NCBI RefSeq assembly: GCF_039535785.1
Contig: NZ_BAAAXV010000008.1
Coordinates: forward strand, 868,001-932,000
Reading direction: 5' to 3'
Length of the DNA: 64,000 nt
From: Nonomuraea helvata
GTDB taxonomy: Bacteria > Actinomycetota > Actinomycetes > Streptosporangiales > Streptosporangiaceae
A model generated the notes under the pieces. It searched no databases. It saw only the letters and a program-made list of their open reading frames with translations, and was not told the DNA's origin. Numbering within the stretch: the stretch's first letter is position 1; each line of letters starts with the position of its first letter. Made by a program: the position numbers and the translations under genes. Shown here piece by piece: positions 48,819-57,317 of this stretch.

Positions 48819-49562
48819 TCAGAGGGACGCCTCGTGCAGGCCCGGAGTGTGCGGGAGGGACGGGCGGCCGGCGAGGGCGATGTCGTAGCGGTGCCAGATC
48901 AGCGCCGCCACGTCCGGGTCCGCGCCCAGCGGGTCGCTCACCAGCCCGGCCCCCGCGGCCGCCAGCCGGCCGTGGAAGAACCCGGGCGCGAGGACGTACG
49001 AGGCGATGGCCACGCGGGCGGCCGGGGTCGAGCCGAGCCGTTCCATGGCCTCCTCGAGCGACGGCGACCCGGCCGAGGCGAAGGCCGCCGTGACCGGGCG
49101 GGCAAGGCGTACGGCCAGCAGATGGGCGGCGGCGCGGACGTCGGCCAGCGCCGCCGGGTCGGAGGAGCCGGCGGCGCCCAGGATCACGGCGTCCGTGGAG
49201 CGCAGGCCGGCCCGGGCCAGCTTGCGCGCCAGCGCCGACGTCAGCAGCCGGTGCGGCCCCAGCCAGCCGGCCACCACGGCGTCGGGACGGCACGCGGCGA
49301 TGACCTCGGGCAGGTCGATGTGGACGTGGTAGCCGCCCGCCAGCAGCAGCGGCACCACGACCACCGGGCCGCGGACCGCGCTCAGCACGTCGGACAGCAG
49401 GGGCGAGCTGATCTCGAGGTAGCTCAGCTCGACGCGCTGCCCGGGACGGGCACTTCTGACGGTCTCCGCCAGGGCCGACAGGGTCTGTTCCCCGGCCGCG
49501 CTGCGCGTGCCGTGCGCGGCCAGGACGAGCGCGGGCCTCGGAGCGAGAGTGCCACCGTTCAC
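48819..49562 (-). CDS. Sirohydrochlorin chelatase (CbiX-like)
   Basis: A 247-residue CbiX/SirB-type chelatase inserting iron (or cobalt) into sirohydrochlorin to make siroheme. ALVLAAHGTRSAAGEQT has the metal-binding histidine, VVVPLLLAGGYHVHIDLP holds the second, and the second half repeats the fold (ILGAAGSSDP, SYVLAPGFFHGRL). GTG 49562 overlaps the stop of the NnaR-like gene (GTGA). The pair matches the mycobacterial arrangement next to nitrite reductase, so siroheme for nitrite or sulfite reductase is the probable role. Confidence 0.88.
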   Translation of the reverse strand: MNGGTLAPRPALVLAAHGTRSAAGEQTLSALAETVRSARPGQRVELSYLEISSPLLSDVLSAVRGPVVVVPLLLAGGYHVHIDLPEVIAACRPDAVVAGWLGPHRLLTSALARKLARAGLRSTDAVILGAAGSSDPAALADVRAAAHLLAVRLARPVTAAFASAGSPSLEEAMERLGSTPAARVAIASYVLAPGFFHGRLAAAGAGLVSDPLGADPDVAALIWHRYDIALAGRPSLPHTPGLHEASL

Positions 49563-50725
49563 TGGCCCACCTCGTACAGGCAGGCCAGGCGGTATCCGCG
49601 CTTGACCACCGTCTCCACGATCCCGCTGGGCCCGAGTGCCCGGCGCAGCCGCGTGATCGCCATCTCCACCGCGTGCTCGGCCGATTCGCGCGCGATGCTG
49701 CCCGGCAGCACGGTACGCAGGTCGGCGCGGGTCACCACGTGACCCGGCTTGTCCGCCAGGCGCTTGAGCACCGCCATCGGGGCCGGGGGCAGCGGGCGCA
49801 GCTCCCCGTCCACCACCACGGCGTGACCGCGGATCTCCAGCCGGTGATCGCCCGCCACCAGGCGGGTGACGCCGTGCTCGGGCAGGTGCCGGGCCAGGGC
49901 GCGGGCCAGCGCGCCGAGGCGCGAGCGCTCCGGCTGCAGGGTCTCCACGCCGCGCGAGGTCAGCGGCTCGGCCGTGACGGGTCCCACGCAGGCGGCCACG
50001 ACCCTCCCGCCGAACGCCGCCAGCAGCGCCTCCTCCAGCCCCTCGGCGCGGGCCGCCCCCAGCATGGCGTGGACGGCGGGCGCGCTGGTGAAGGCGACCG
50101 CGTCCACCGAGCCGGAGATGGTCTGGCTGATCAGCCGGCGCAGCGGCGAGATGTCGCGGTACGGCAGCCACCGGTAGACCGGGATCTCGATCACCTCGGC
50201 CCCCGCCTGGCGCAGGTCGGCCACGAAGTCTCTGAGCGGCTCGCCGTGCTGCTGCACCGCGATGCGCCGCCCGCGCAGGTCCTGGGCGAGGAGGTACTGC
50301 TTGACCTCCTCGCACGACTCCGTGGGAGGCGTCCAGTGGTCGTTCAGCCCGGCGGCGCGCACCGCGCCCCTGGCCTTGGGGCCGCGGGTCAGCAGGCGTG
50401 CTCTGGACAGGTGCTCGCCCAGGTCGGCCGACAGGCCCCAGCCCTCGGCGGCGGCCATCCAGCCGCGGAACCCGACGCCGGTGGTGACCACCACGTCGTC
50501 GAGCGGCCCCGACAGGCTCTCCCGGGTCGCGGCGAGCAGGTCGGCGTCCTCCGCCAGCGGGACCAGCCGGATCGCGGGGGCGCTGACCACGCGCGCGCCG
50601 CGCCGCTCCAGCAGCGCGCCGAACTCCTCCCGCCGCCTCGTCGCGGTCACCCCGACCGTGAAGCCCGCCAGGGCGTCGGGCGCCGTCTCCGGGGAAGACC
50701 CGCCGTCAAGGGCAGGCACGCTCAT
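49559..50725 (-). CDS. Uroporphyrinogen-III synthase-like/winged-helix regulator (NnaR-like)
   Basis: A 388-residue fusion. Residues 20-270 form a HemD-type uroporphyrinogen-III synthase fold (VTATRRREEFGALLERRGARVV, VTTGVGFRGWM, AFTSAPAVHAML). Residues 290-385 form an OmpR/PhoB-type winged helix (VLKRLADKPGHVVTRADL, MAITRLRRALGPSGIVETVVKRGYRL). This architecture is that of NnaR, which controls nitrate/nitrite assimilation in mycobacteria and streptomycetes. Whether the HemD part is catalytic is doubtful. ATG 50725 has GGAGG 7 bases upstream. A perfect 16-bp hairpin lies just before it. Confidence 0.9.
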   Translation of the reverse strand: MSVPALDGGSSPETAPDALAGFTVGVTATRRREEFGALLERRGARVVSAPAIRLVPLAEDADLLAATRESLSGPLDDVVVTTGVGFRGWMAAAEGWGLSADLGEHLSRARLLTRGPKARGAVRAAGLNDHWTPPTESCEEVKQYLLAQDLRGRRIAVQQHGEPLRDFVADLRQAGAEVIEIPVYRWLPYRDISPLRRLISQTISGSVDAVAFTSAPAVHAMLGAARAEGLEEALLAAFGGRVVAACVGPVTAEPLTSRGVETLQPERSRLGALARALARHLPEHGVTRLVAGDHRLEIRGHAVVVDGELRPLPPAPMAVLKRLADKPGHVVTRADLRTVLPGSIARESAEHAVEMAITRLRRALGPSGIVETVVKRGYRLACLYEVGQ

Positions 50726-50746
50726 GCCGGCACCTCCAGGTAGTCG

Positions 50747-50787
50747 GTGATGCCTGGCCGGGCCCCGAGCACCCGGCCAGGCATCAC
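50747..50787 (-). promoter_or_regulatory. Perfect 16-bp stem-loop in the nnaR-like leader
   Basis: Arms GTGATGCCTGGCCGGG (50747-50762) and its exact complement (50772-50787) flank a 9-base loop. It ends 21 bases before the start codon, right next to the ribosome site, with no U-tract. No upstream gene needs a terminator here, so it is a candidate leader regulatory structure or operator. Confidence 0.65.
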
Positions 50788-50954
50788 AGGCACGTGTGAC
50801 GCAAGTGAGATCACCCTCCGATACTGCTTTGGGGTGGTTTCGCCTACGGGTCTCTTCTGTTACCGCTGTGCTACATGGCGGAGGGTTGGGGATTGGCGAG
50901 GCGCGGTCGCGGGAAACGTTCAGCGTGACGACGCCGCCTATCGGGGAGTTACGG

Positions 50955-51437
50955 GTGACGGTCCGGCCTATTCGCATGTTCGATGATCCGGTGCTCCGCT
51001 CGGTCGCGGCACCGGTCCATGACTTCGACCGTGAGCTGCGGCAACTGGTCAAATCGCTGACCGCCACCATGCGCGCGGGCGCGGGCCGGGCGGGCCTGGC
51101 GGCGCCGCAGATCGGGGAGCCGGTACGGGTGGTGGTCTACTCGTACGACGGCAAGTCCGGCCATCTGGTCAATCCACGCCTGGAGTTGTCGGAGCGCCGG
51201 GTGACCGCCGATGAGGCGTGCCTGTCGGCGCCGGGGGTGTGGTGGCCACTGGAACGTTCCTACATGGTCACGGCGCGTGGCCGCGACATGTTCGGCAAGC
51301 CCGTGACGGTGCGCGCGCTGGGGGTGCTGGCCCGGGTGCTGCAGCACGAAACCGACCATCTCGACGGCGTGCTGTTCAGCGATCACCTCGAAGCGGCCGA
51401 GCGCGAACGCTTTCTCGCGGAGGCCCTGCCGACCTGA
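50955..51437 (+). CDS. def: Peptide deformylase
   Basis: A 160-residue metal-dependent deformylase that removes formyl groups from nascent proteins. Motifs: GRAGLAAPQIG (GxGxAAxQ), EACLS with metal ligand C89 (glycine of the usual EGCLS is alanine), and QHETDH with H131, E132 and H135. GTG 50955 has GGGGAG 6 bases upstream; longer frames cover the promoter. It may be a second, accessory deformylase. It is convergent with the WhiB gene (1-base gap). Confidence 0.92.
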   Translation: MTVRPIRMFDDPVLRSVAAPVHDFDRELRQLVKSLTATMRAGAGRAGLAAPQIGEPVRVVVYSYDGKSGHLVNPRLELSERRVTADEACLSAPGVWWPLERSYMVTARGRDMFGKPVTVRALGVLARVLQHETDHLDGVLFSDHLEAAERERFLAEALPT

Positions 51438-51438
51438 G

Positions 51439-51687
51439 TCACCTGTGGTTCGCCGAGGTCAGGCTCAGCTCCCTTCGCTGCAGGGGATCGGTGCCACCCC
51501 ACACGCCGTAGGCCTGCCTGGTGTCCAGCGCGTACTCCAGGCACGGCTCACGTACGGGGCAGCCGGCGCACACATGCTTGGCCTGCGCGACTTGGGATTG
51601 GCTCGGCCCTTCCACGGAGATCGGGAAGAACAATTCCGGGTCCAAGTCGAGGCAGGCGGCCCTTCGGGACCAGTCGAGCATCATCAT
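51439..51687 (-). CDS. WhiB-family iron-sulfur transcriptional regulator
   Basis: An 82-residue Wbl protein, actinobacteria-specific. The four cluster cysteines are C12, C40, C43 and C49 (C-x27-C-x2-C-x5-C), followed by the GVWGG turn and a basic C-terminus. Size and LDLDPELFFPI resemble WhiB1/WblE rather than the longer WhiA-partner types, though the tail differs. It binds a 4Fe-4S cluster, senses NO/O2 and partners with the main sigma factor. ATG could be any of the first three methionines. Confidence 0.9.
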   Translation of the reverse strand: MMMLDWSRRAACLDLDPELFFPISVEGPSQSQVAQAKHVCAGCPVREPCLEYALDTRQAYGVWGGTDPLQRRELSLTSANHR

Positions 51688-51717
51688 GACGTTCGCGCCT
51701 ACCCACTCGACCAGCTC

Positions 51718-52638
51718 TCATACCTCGGCGAGCAGCCGATCCCAGTCCGACAGGAACCGGCCGAGCCCGTAACGGGCCAGTGCCGCCGCCCGCGCGGCCT
51801 TGCCCGCCTGCGCGGCGCCCTCCGGGTCCGCCACGAACGCGTGCAGCGCGTCGGCCAGCACGTTCACCTTCGTGGACAGCACGCCGGCCTCCTGCGGCAC
51901 GGCCTCGATCGCCTCGGTGGCGGCCAGCGCGACGACAGGCAGGCCGAGGGTCATGGCCTCGATCAGGGCGAGCCCGAGCGACGTCCACCGGTAGGGGTGC
52001 AGGTAGACCCGGCGCCGGGCCAGCTCGGCGTGCATGACGTGCTGCGGCAGGTCCTCATAGGTGCCGTACGGCAGCCCGTCCACCTTCATCCCGAACACGT
52101 CGAGTGGCACCCGCTCGGCGAAGCGCGGCAGCAGGTCGGTCCCGGCGACACGGGTGCGGCGTACCGGCTCGTTGACCACCACGCCCGCCCGGGGCAGCTC
52201 GCCCGTGTACAGGTGGCCGGGGTCGGGGACGCCGTGCTCGATGACGCGGGTGCGCGCGCGGCCGTTGTCCCAGTACAGCTCGTTGAAGTGGGTGACGTGC
52301 ACCAGCGTGATGTCGCTCTGGCCGGCCAGCGGGTGCCGGGTGCGCGGCACGTCGCCCGCCGGGGTGTTGTGCTCCACGTACAGGCCGGGCACGTCGCGAC
52401 CGAGCCACTCGCGGGCCAGCTCGATCTCGTGCGGGCGCTGGTAGACGACCACGTCGACGGGCTCCTGGCGGAGCCGGTCGAAGGGCACCTCGCGGGCGCT
52501 CTCCGGCCAGTCGAACGTCTGGGCGCGTCCCCGGCCGTCGGGACCACGGCCGGGGACGAGCGGGAGGACGTATTCGTGATCGCCCCTGATGAAGGCGCTG
52601 ATCCACGAGCCGTGCACGTGCCAGATGAGGATCCTCAC
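51718..52638 (-). CDS. Glycosyltransferase (GT4-like), heptose cluster
   Basis: A 306-residue GT-B glycosyltransferase. ILIWHVHGSWISAFIRGDHEY at the N-terminus, YVEHNTPAGDVPRT in the centre and SLGLALIEAMTLGLPVVALAATEAIEAVP as the nucleotide-sugar domain, with an EX7E-like pattern. GTG 52638 overlaps the stop of the GmhB gene (GTGA), so the two are coupled. Together with GmhB it forms the divergent arm of the heptose cluster. Donor unknown; an ADP- or GDP-heptose is possible. Confidence 0.85.
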   Translation of the reverse strand: MRILIWHVHGSWISAFIRGDHEYVLPLVPGRGPDGRGRAQTFDWPESAREVPFDRLRQEPVDVVVYQRPHEIELAREWLGRDVPGLYVEHNTPAGDVPRTRHPLAGQSDITLVHVTHFNELYWDNGRARTRVIEHGVPDPGHLYTGELPRAGVVVNEPVRRTRVAGTDLLPRFAERVPLDVFGMKVDGLPYGTYEDLPQHVMHAELARRRVYLHPYRWTSLGLALIEAMTLGLPVVALAATEAIEAVPQEAGVLSTKVNVLADALHAFVADPEGAAQAGKAARAAALARYGLGRFLSDWDRLLAEV

Positions 52639-53225
52639 CAGCGGCTCCAGCCGAGCGCCCGGGCCCACGGCGCCGAGGCGGCCGGCACGGGGCCCTCCAT
52701 GTCGCTCAGCACGCGGTCCACGACGTCGGTCAGGTCGTCCGCGACCTCGGCGGCCTGCTCGACCTCCTCCAGCCGCGTCTGCTGGGTCGGCACCAGGATG
52801 CCCCTGGCTCCGGCGGCCCTGGCCGCGTCCATGTCCCTGCCGATGTCGCCCACGACCACGCAGTCGCGGGGGCTGACGTCCAGAATGGCCGCGGCCCTGA
52901 TCACGAGCCCGGGCGCGGGTTTGCGGCAGGTGCAGCCGTCGGCGTCGTCGTGCACACAGATCGCCCACGCGTCGAACGGGCCGAGCAGCTCCTCCACCCT
53001 GGCGTTCACCTGGTCCATCTCGTCCGGGGACAGCAGGCCCTTGGCCACCCCCGACTGATTGGTGACCACGGCGACCGGAACGTCGGCCCGTCTGAGCCGG
53101 GCCACCGCCTCCATCGCACCCGGCATGGGTTCGACGAGGGCCGGGTCGCCGTTGTACGGCACGTCCCTGATCAAGGTCCCGTCCCTGTCGAAGAGCACGG
53201 CGCCGGGACGTCGCTTTTCGAACAC
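52635..53225 (-). CDS. gmhB: D-glycero-D-manno-heptose 1,7-bisphosphate phosphatase (GmhB)
   Basis: A 196-residue HAD-IIIA phosphatase removing the C7 phosphate of heptose 1,7-bisphosphate. Catalytic D13 and D15 (FDRDGT), VTNQSGVAKGLL, and the zinc loop C90-x-H92-x5-C98-x-C100 typical of GmhB/HisB-N, then RKPAPGL and VVGDIGRDMDAA. GTG 53225 follows AGGTG/GGAGG. It is coupled to the GT gene and divergent from the carbamoyltransferase. GmhA (58504) and HldE (59049) in the same cluster complete the pathway. Confidence 0.9.
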   Translation of the reverse strand: MFEKRRPGAVLFDRDGTLIRDVPYNGDPALVEPMPGAMEAVARLRRADVPVAVVTNQSGVAKGLLSPDEMDQVNARVEELLGPFDAWAICVHDDADGCTCRKPAPGLVIRAAAILDVSPRDCVVVGDIGRDMDAARAAGARGILVPTQQTRLEEVEQAAEVADDLTDVVDRVLSDMEGPVPAASAPWARALGWSRW

Positions 53226-53398
53226 CTTTCACCTCCGTCGCGTGTCCGCCAGCTACCCGGGGCCCGACCCTACAAACAACTACTTAGAGTGACGAATGCC
53301 AGGCGGCTGCGCCTGTTTTCCCACCTCGGCGGCCTGCGGCAGGTTTGGGAGCCGCTTCTCTCGGTAGCGGTTCTCGACATCTTCTGGGGGAGGAACAC

Positions 53399-55030
53399 AT
53401 GAGGTTTCTCGGCATCAACGCGATCTTCCACGACCCGGCCGCCGCCCTGGTGGTCGACGGGAAGATCGTGGCCGCCGCGGAGGAGGAGCGCTTCAGCCGC
53501 CGCAAACACGGCAAGCGGCCGCTGGCGTTCTCGGCGTGGGAGCTGCCGGAGCAGGCCGCCGCCTGGTGCCTGCGTGAGGCGGGGCTCTCCCCGGAGGACA
53601 TCGACGCCGTCGCCTACTCCTACGACCCGTCGCTGGTCGTCCAGCGGCCGGAGGGCGACTGGGAGGACCTGCGCACGAAGTACGCCGTACGCGCCCCGGC
53701 GTTCCTCGCCACGGCGCTGCCCGGACTCGACCCCGGTCAGGTCACGTACGTGCCGCACCACGTGGCCCACGCCGCGTCGGCGGGGCTGGCCTCGCCCTGG
53801 CGGGACTGCGCGGTGCTGGTGTGCGACGGCCGGGGCGAGAACGTCTCGCACCTGGCGGGCCGCTACCGGGACGGAGACCTGGAGGTGCTGGCCGCCCAGG
53901 AGCTGCCGCACTCGCTCGGCCTGATGTACGAGGACGTCACCCAGCATCTGGGCTTCCTGCGCTCCAGCGACGAGTACAAGGTCATGGCGCTGGCCTCGTA
54001 CGGCCGGCCGCGGCACCTGGAGGCGCTGCGCGAGGTGATCTACACGACCGGGGACGGCGGGTTCCGCGTCGAACCGGTCGACTGGAACGGCTACGCCAAG
54101 GCCCTGCGCAAGGGCGCCCCCTGGACCTCCGACCACGCCGACCTGGCCGCCAGCGTGCAGGCCCGGCTGGAGGAGGTGCTGCTGGAGCTGGTGCGCTGGC
54201 TGCACGAACGCACCGGCGAGCGACGGCTCGCCCTGGCCGGCGGCGTGGCGCTGAACTGCGTGGCCAACACGCGCCTGCTGGACGAGGGGCCGTTCGACGA
54301 GGTGTGGGTGCAGCCGGCGGCGGGCGACTCCGGCACCGCGCTGGGCGGGGCGCTCCACCTCGCCCAGGCCCACGGCGAGCCGGCCGGGCCCATGCCCGGC
54401 GCGGCGCTGGGGCGCGGCTTCACCGAGGAGGAGTTGGGCGCCTGGCTCGACGTGGCCCGCGTGCCGCATACCCGCCCCGCCGACCTGGCCGCCGCGGTGG
54501 CCGCCGAGCTGGCCGCCGACAAGATCGTGGCCTGGTTCCAGGGCCGGTCGGAGTACGGGCCGCGGGCGCTCGGGCACCGGTCCCTGCTGGCCCATCCCGG
54601 GCACGCCCGCAACACCGAGCGGCTCAACGACGTCAAGGGACGTGAGCAGTTCAGGCCCATCGCGCCGATGGTGCTGGAGTCGCGGGCCCGTGAGATCTTC
54701 GGGCGGGGGCCGGTGCCCTCGCCGTACATGCTGTTCGTCCACGACGTGCACCCCGACTGGGCGCCGCGCATCCCCGCGGTGGTGCACGTGGACGGGACCG
54801 CGCGCGTCCAGACCGTCTCGCCCGACGCCCATCCGATGATGGCGCGGGTGCTGAGCGAGTTCGAGGCGCGTACGGGGCTGCCCGTGGTGGTCAACACGAG
54901 CCTCAACACCGCCGGGCGGCCCATGGTCGACGATCCCCGTGACGCCCTGGAGTGCTTCGGGTCCTCACCGGTGGACGTGCTGGTCCTGGGGCCGTACCTG
55001 GTGCGGCGCGGGGAGGTGTTCGCATCGTGA
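53399..55030 (+). CDS. NodU/CmcH-family O-carbamoyltransferase
   Basis: A 543-residue carbamoyltransferase that moves a carbamoyl group from carbamoyl phosphate via carbamoyl-AMP to a sugar hydroxyl. The N-terminal ASKHA/Kae1-like domain has FLGINAIFHDPAAALVVDG, the metal-binding VPHHVAHAAS and the DEYKVMALASYG block. The C-terminal YrdC-like domain has GRSEYGPRALGHRSLLA and VVVNTSLNTAGRPMVDDP. ATG 53399 has GGAGGA just upstream. It is first in the plus-strand heptose operon, suggesting a carbamoylated heptose or hexose as in some antibiotics and glycans. Confidence 0.93.
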   Translation: MRFLGINAIFHDPAAALVVDGKIVAAAEEERFSRRKHGKRPLAFSAWELPEQAAAWCLREAGLSPEDIDAVAYSYDPSLVVQRPEGDWEDLRTKYAVRAPAFLATALPGLDPGQVTYVPHHVAHAASAGLASPWRDCAVLVCDGRGENVSHLAGRYRDGDLEVLAAQELPHSLGLMYEDVTQHLGFLRSSDEYKVMALASYGRPRHLEALREVIYTTGDGGFRVEPVDWNGYAKALRKGAPWTSDHADLAASVQARLEEVLLELVRWLHERTGERRLALAGGVALNCVANTRLLDEGPFDEVWVQPAAGDSGTALGGALHLAQAHGEPAGPMPGAALGRGFTEEELGAWLDVARVPHTRPADLAAAVAAELAADKIVAWFQGRSEYGPRALGHRSLLAHPGHARNTERLNDVKGREQFRPIAPMVLESRAREIFGRGPVPSPYMLFVHDVHPDWAPRIPAVVHVDGTARVQTVSPDAHPMMARVLSEFEARTGLPVVVNTSLNTAGRPMVDDPRDALECFGSSPVDVLVLGPYLVRRGEVFAS

Positions 55031-56145
55031 TCACCGTGGTGATCCCCACCGTGGGGCGGCCCACGCTGCGCGACACGCTGGCGGGCGTCGGCTCCGGCGT
55101 GCCGGTGATCGTGGTGGACGACACCCCCGCGGCCGAGCTCTCCGTACCCGCTCCGGTACGGGTCGTGCGCTCCGGCGGGCGCGGGCCCGCGGCGGCGCGC
55201 AACGCCGGATGGCGGGCCTCGACCACGCCGTGGGTGGTGTTCCTGGACGACGACGTGGTCCCGTCGCCCGGCTGGGCCGAGGCGGTCGTGAAGGACCTGG
55301 CCGACCTGCCCGACGACGTGGCCGGCAGCCAGGGGCGCATCGAGGTGCCGCTGCCTGACGACCGTGAGCCCACCGACGCGGAGCGGCACACCGCCGGGCT
55401 CGCCGACGCGCTCTGGGTGACCGCGGACATGGCCTACCGGCGGTCGGTGCTGGAGTCGGTAGGGGGGTTCGACGAGCGCTTCCCCCGGGCGTACCGGGAG
55501 GACGCCGACCTTGCGCTGCGGGTGTCACAGGCGGGGCACCGGCTCGTCAAGGGCGACCGGGTGACCACGCATCCGGTGCGCGACGACGGGTTCTGGGCGA
55601 GCGTGCGCTTCCAGCGGGGCAACGCGGACGACGCCCTCATGCGCCGCCTGCACGGGCCCGGCTGGCGCACCGCCATCGGCGGGGGGCGGGGCCGCCTGCG
55701 GGTGCACGCCGCCACCACGGCCGCCGCGCTCACCGCCCTGACCCTGGCCGCCACCGCCGCCGCCCGCGCCCGCCGCGCCCTGAGACGAGCCGACGCGTGG
55801 TCGCGGCGAGCCGGTGGGCGGCTGCTCAGCCGGCAGGCCAGCCGGCCCGGCCGAGGGCTGGTCAACGGCGTCCTGAGGCAGCCGCCGGTTCGAGGGCTGG
55901 TCGGCGGTGCGTTGACGCAGCGGCCCGGTGCCGGTGGACGAGATGCGCGGTCCCGGCAGGCAGGGGTGCTGGCCGCGCTGGCCGGTGCCGCGTGGGCCGC
56001 GATGACCGCCGAGTTCGCGTGGCGGCGCATCGCGCCCGGCCCCCGTACCCCCGAGGAAGTGTGGCGGATGGTCGTCACCAGCGTCGTGATCCCGCCGGTC
56101 GCCTGCGTGCACCGGCTGCGAGGGGAATGGAGGGCGCGCCGATGA
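55027..56145 (+). CDS. GT2 glycosyltransferase, heptose cluster
   Basis: A 372-residue family-2 transferase. VVIPTVGRPTLRDTL, IVVDDTPAAE, FLDDDVVPSPGWAE and the acceptor-site YREDADLALRVSQAG are all present. The C-terminal third is Arg/Ala-rich and low in complexity (about residues 235-320) and may be membrane-associated. GTG 55027 overlaps the carbamoyltransferase stop (GTGA), and the GT9 gene overlaps its stop (ATGA). Sugar and acceptor are unknown. Confidence 0.87.
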   Translation: MITVVIPTVGRPTLRDTLAGVGSGVPVIVVDDTPAAELSVPAPVRVVRSGGRGPAAARNAGWRASTTPWVVFLDDDVVPSPGWAEAVVKDLADLPDDVAGSQGRIEVPLPDDREPTDAERHTAGLADALWVTADMAYRRSVLESVGGFDERFPRAYREDADLALRVSQAGHRLVKGDRVTTHPVRDDGFWASVRFQRGNADDALMRRLHGPGWRTAIGGGRGRLRVHAATTAAALTALTLAATAAARARRALRRADAWSRRAGGRLLSRQASRPGRGLVNGVLRQPPVRGLVGGALTQRPGAGGRDARSRQAGVLAALAGAAWAAMTAEFAWRRIAPGPRTPEEVWRMVVTSVVIPPVACVHRLRGEWRARR

Positions 56146-57317
56146 GCGGTCGCATGCCTGGAACGCTCTGCGGTTCGAGGCGGTGCACGACGGCGGAGGC
56201 GGCCGCGCGCGTGGCCACCGCCGAAGCCGCACGCGAGCCCGCCACGGCGGCGGCGGCCCGGCCCGAGCGGCGCCGGGACGCGCAGGACCGGGGCCGGGTG
56301 CTGGTGGCCCGCCTGGACGACGCGGGCGACGTGCTGCTGAGCGGCCCGGCGGTCAGGGCCGTGCGCACGCTGGCCCGCGAGCTCGTCTTCCTGTCCGGCC
56401 CGAACGGCAGGCAGGCCGCCGAGCTCCTGCCCGGCGTGGACCAGGTCATCGAGTGGCGAGCTCCGTGGATCGATCACACCCCCCAGTCGGTCAGCAAAGG
56501 CCAGGTCGCCGAGCTGGTGGCCAAGCTCTCCGACATCGACGAGGCGTTGATCCTCACCTCGTTCCACCAGTCGGCGCTCCCGCTCGCCCTCCTGCTCAGG
56601 CTGGCGGGCGTCCGCAGGATCAGCGCCATCAGCAACGACTACCCCGGCTCGCTCCTGGACGTCCGGCACGTCGTGGACGAGAGCGTCGACGTCCCGGAGG
56701 CCGAGCGGGCACTGGCGGTCGCCAGGGCGGCAGGCTTCGAACTGCCGGAGGGCGATGACGGCAAACTCGCTGTTCAGCGGCCATTGCCGGATATAGGTAA
56801 AGAAATAGGGCACCTACTAGGCGTCGGCGCCGATGCCGGCAAAGGCGCGTATGTCGTGGTCCACCCCGGGACATCGGCCCCCGCACGAACCTGGCCGGCC
56901 GACCGGCACCGGCAGACCGTGCGGGAGCTCGTCGAAGACGGGCACCAGGTCGTCGTGACCGGCACTGAACGTGATCTCACCGCCTACGTGGCCGGCGACC
57001 TCGCGGCCGACCTCGGCGGCGTGACCACTTTCGCCCAACTGGCCGCCGTGATCGAGCGTGCCGGCGTGCTCGTGGCAGGCAACACCGGCCCCGCGCACCT
57101 GGCGGCGGCGGTCGGGACCCCGGTCGTGAGCCTGTTCGCCCCCGTCGTCCCCGCGGCGCGGTGGGCCCCCTACGGGGTGCCCACGGTGCTGCTCGGCGAC
57201 CAGGAAGCGCCCTGCCGCGCAAGCAGGGCGCGCGTCTGCCCGGTACCCGGACACCCGTGCCTGTCCCATGTGACAAGTGAGCAGGTGGTCAAGGCAGTGA
57301 GGGAGCTGACTCCGTGA
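56142..57317 (+). CDS. GT9 heptosyltransferase-like glycosyltransferase
   Basis: A 391-residue GT family 9 enzyme, the family of LPS heptosyltransferases that use ADP-heptose. A variable 45-residue N-extension precedes VLVARLDDAGDVLLSGPAVRAVR; the C-terminal domain has YVVVHPGTSAPARTWP and VAGNTGPAHLAAAVGTPVVSLFAP (the ADP-sugar-binding ending). A run of codons rare in this DNA (ATA, AAA, CTA) at 56793-56819 lies between the two Rossmann domains. It is overlapped at both ends by neighbouring genes. ADP-heptose as donor is inferred from family plus cluster. Confidence 0.88.
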   Translation: MSGRMPGTLCGSRRCTTAEAAARVATAEAAREPATAAAARPERRRDAQDRGRVLVARLDDAGDVLLSGPAVRAVRTLARELVFLSGPNGRQAAELLPGVDQVIEWRAPWIDHTPQSVSKGQVAELVAKLSDIDEALILTSFHQSALPLALLLRLAGVRRISAISNDYPGSLLDVRHVVDESVDVPEAERALAVARAAGFELPEGDDGKLAVQRPLPDIGKEIGHLLGVGADAGKGAYVVVHPGTSAPARTWPADRHRQTVRELVEDGHQVVVTGTERDLTAYVAGDLAADLGGVTTFAQLAAVIERAGVLVAGNTGPAHLAAAVGTPVVSLFAPVVPAARWAPYGVPTVLLGDQEAPCRASRARVCPVPGHPCLSHVTSEQVVKAVRELTP

